DNA of 15,102 nucleotides from SFHK01 sp963618055 (lineage in GTDB: Bacteria > Bacillota > Clostridia > Christensenellales > Aristaeellaceae), in the NCBI GenBank assembly GCA_963618055.1, contig CAVERI010000065.1, positions 1-15,102 of the forward strand, given 5' to 3'. Numbering within the stretch: the stretch's first letter is position 1; the number at the start of each line of letters is the position of its first letter. Below, one piece after another: positions 14,117 through 15,102 of this stretch. The notes beneath the pieces are model-generated. The model was given only the letters and a program-made list of their open reading frames with translations, had not been told where the DNA came from and ran no database searches. The position numbers and the translations under genes are program-made.

Positions 14117-15066
14117 TCATTGAGTTTGCGCCGATGGAGGGCGTGACGGACGTGGTGTTCCGCCGCGCGCATTTTGAAATGTTCGGCGGGGTCGACCGGT
14201 ATTTTCTGCCGTTCATCAGCCCTACCAGCCATCTTACGTTCAGCCACCGCGAGCAGGAGGGCGTTTCGCCGCTTCTGAACCGGGGCATTCCCGTGGTGGC
14301 GCAGATTCTGACGCGCGACGCTTCTTTATTTCTTCAGACCGCGCGGCTGCTGGCCGACGCGGGCTATGGGGAGGTAAACCTGAACCTCGGCTGCCCGTCC
14401 GGCACCGTGACGGCGAAGGGCAAGGGATCGGGGTTTCTGCGCGACAGGGACGGCTTGAGGGCGTTTCTGGACGAGGTGTTCGAGGGAACGCCGGTTCCTG
14501 TGTCGATCAAGACGCGCATTGGCTATGAATCCGCGGACGAATGGCCGGGGCTGTACGCGCTGTTTCGCGGGTATCCCCTGAAGGAGCTGATCGTGCATCC
14601 GCGCACGCGCGCGGAGTTTTACAAAGGCGAGGCGCACAGGGACGCGCTCGATGTGTGCGCGGACGCGCCGTTTCCCGTGGCGTACAACGGCGATCTGTTC
14701 CGCGCGGACGACGCGCGGGGCTTCACAGACGCGCATCCCGGAATCTCCGCGCTGATGCTGGGGCGCGGCCTTGTGGCCAACCCGGCGCTGGCGCGCGAAG
14801 CGAAGGGCGGCGCGCGGCTCACGAAGGCGGAAGCGCGGGCGTTTCACGACCGGCTGCTTCGCGAGTATCTGGAAAAGTGGCCGCGGAACGCCGTCGTGGG
14901 GCACATGCAGGAGTTCATGTATTACATGGGACGGTGCTTTGAGAACGCAGAGAAACTGGAAAAGCTCGTCCGCAAGGCCAACACGCCGGAGAAATACGCG
15001 GACGCGGCTTCCCGGCTGTTTGACGAGTGCCCGCTCGCGTCACCGCCGGCGTTTTACCCGCGCTGA
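14113..15066 (+). CDS. dus: tRNA-dihydrouridine synthase family protein
   Basis: Dus enzymes use FMN and NADPH to reduce specific uridines in the tRNA D-loop to dihydrouridine. The 317-residue protein begins MIIEFAPMEGVTDVVFRR, the typical flavin-barrel start (APM.G.TD..FR). The family signature is VNLNLGCPSGTVTAKGKGSG, with the predicted catalytic Cys94. Further conserved parts are VSIKTRIGY, LIVHPRTRAEFYKG, VAYNGDLF and ALMLGRGLVANPAL, lining the FMN phosphate site. A helical C-terminal domain follows (about 245-317). The ATG overlaps the pcp stop as ATGA, with GGGGAGG (14102-14108) 4 nt upstream, so the two genes are cotranscribed and coupled. A longer upstream in-frame reading to 13927 would only overlap pcp. 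Which uridine is modified cannot be told from the sequence. Confidence 0.93.
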   Translation: MIIEFAPMEGVTDVVFRRAHFEMFGGVDRYFLPFISPTSHLTFSHREQEGVSPLLNRGIPVVAQILTRDASLFLQTARLLADAGYGEVNLNLGCPSGTVTAKGKGSGFLRDRDGLRAFLDEVFEGTPVPVSIKTRIGYESADEWPGLYALFRGYPLKELIVHPRTRAEFYKGEAHRDALDVCADAPFPVAYNGDLFRADDARGFTDAHPGISALMLGRGLVANPALAREAKGGARLTKAEARAFHDRLLREYLEKWPRNAVVGHMQEFMYYMGRCFENAEKLEKLVRKANTPEKYADAASRLFDECPLASPPAFYPR

Positions 15067-15102
15067 CTCTCCGCGGAGAGGCCGGGGGCGCGTCGCTCCC
15101 CC
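15067..15102 (+). terminator. G+C-rich inverted repeats after dus, possible terminator cut by the window edge
   Basis: Directly after the stop codon lies the perfect 14-bp palindrome CTCTCCGCGGAGAG (15067-15080). It is followed by a second inverted pair, GGGGG (15084-15088) and CCCCC (15098-15102), ending at the edge. Any T-tract would lie outside the window, so a terminator is plausible but unconfirmed. Confidence 0.35.

Overview
The window looks like a chromosomal stretch of a high-G+C member of the Clostridia (Bacillota), possibly an uncultured gut lineage such as Christensenellales. The lineage is inference. It rests on the Firmicutes-type core cluster plsX-acpP-rnc-smc-ftsY, strong AGGAGG ribosome binding sites, sigma-A-like promoters and intrinsic terminators, in DNA that is clearly G+C-rich by eye. 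No tRNA, rRNA, CRISPR array, insertion sequence or phage gene was seen, and no gene-free stretch exceeds 300 bases.

Left part (1-2732, minus strand): the 5' end of rpsB (ribosomal protein S2) runs off the left edge. Its promoter and a folded leader fill 171-323. Upstream lies a 787-residue protein of unknown function whose layout and Asn-His...Tyr spacing resemble heparinase/alginate-lyase-type (alpha/alpha) toroid enzymes. Its terminator-like hairpin overlaps the rpsB promoter.

Divergent region (2733-4318): the lyase-like gene and a plus-strand ADP-ribosylglycohydrolase-fold gene are transcribed away from each other across about 146 bp. That gap holds a clear leftward promoter, a 16-bp near-perfect palindrome lying inside the promoter spacer, and a separate hairpin just before the plus-strand gene. 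The plus-strand gene ends in a strong terminator.

Core operon (4347-13475): a near-consensus promoter drives plsX, acpP, rnc, smc and ftsY (phospholipid precursor synthesis, acyl carrier, RNA processing, chromosome organisation, membrane protein targeting). Two genes that are not usual members follow with short gaps: a family 35 beta-galactosidase and a metallo-beta-lactamase-fold hydrolase. No terminator is visible until after the latter, so the two probably share the housekeeping transcript.

Right part (13517-15102): pcp (pyrrolidone-carboxylate peptidase) and a tRNA-dihydrouridine synthase gene overlap by 4 nt as a small operon. Their glycine codon choice, at least in pcp, differs sharply from ftsY. 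A G+C-rich palindromic stretch follows to the window edge.

Most of the window is conserved housekeeping DNA. The least explained parts are the lyase-like/ADP-ribosylglycohydrolase divergent pair with its candidate operator, the rpsB leader, and the glycosidase plus hydrolase attached to the ftsY operon.
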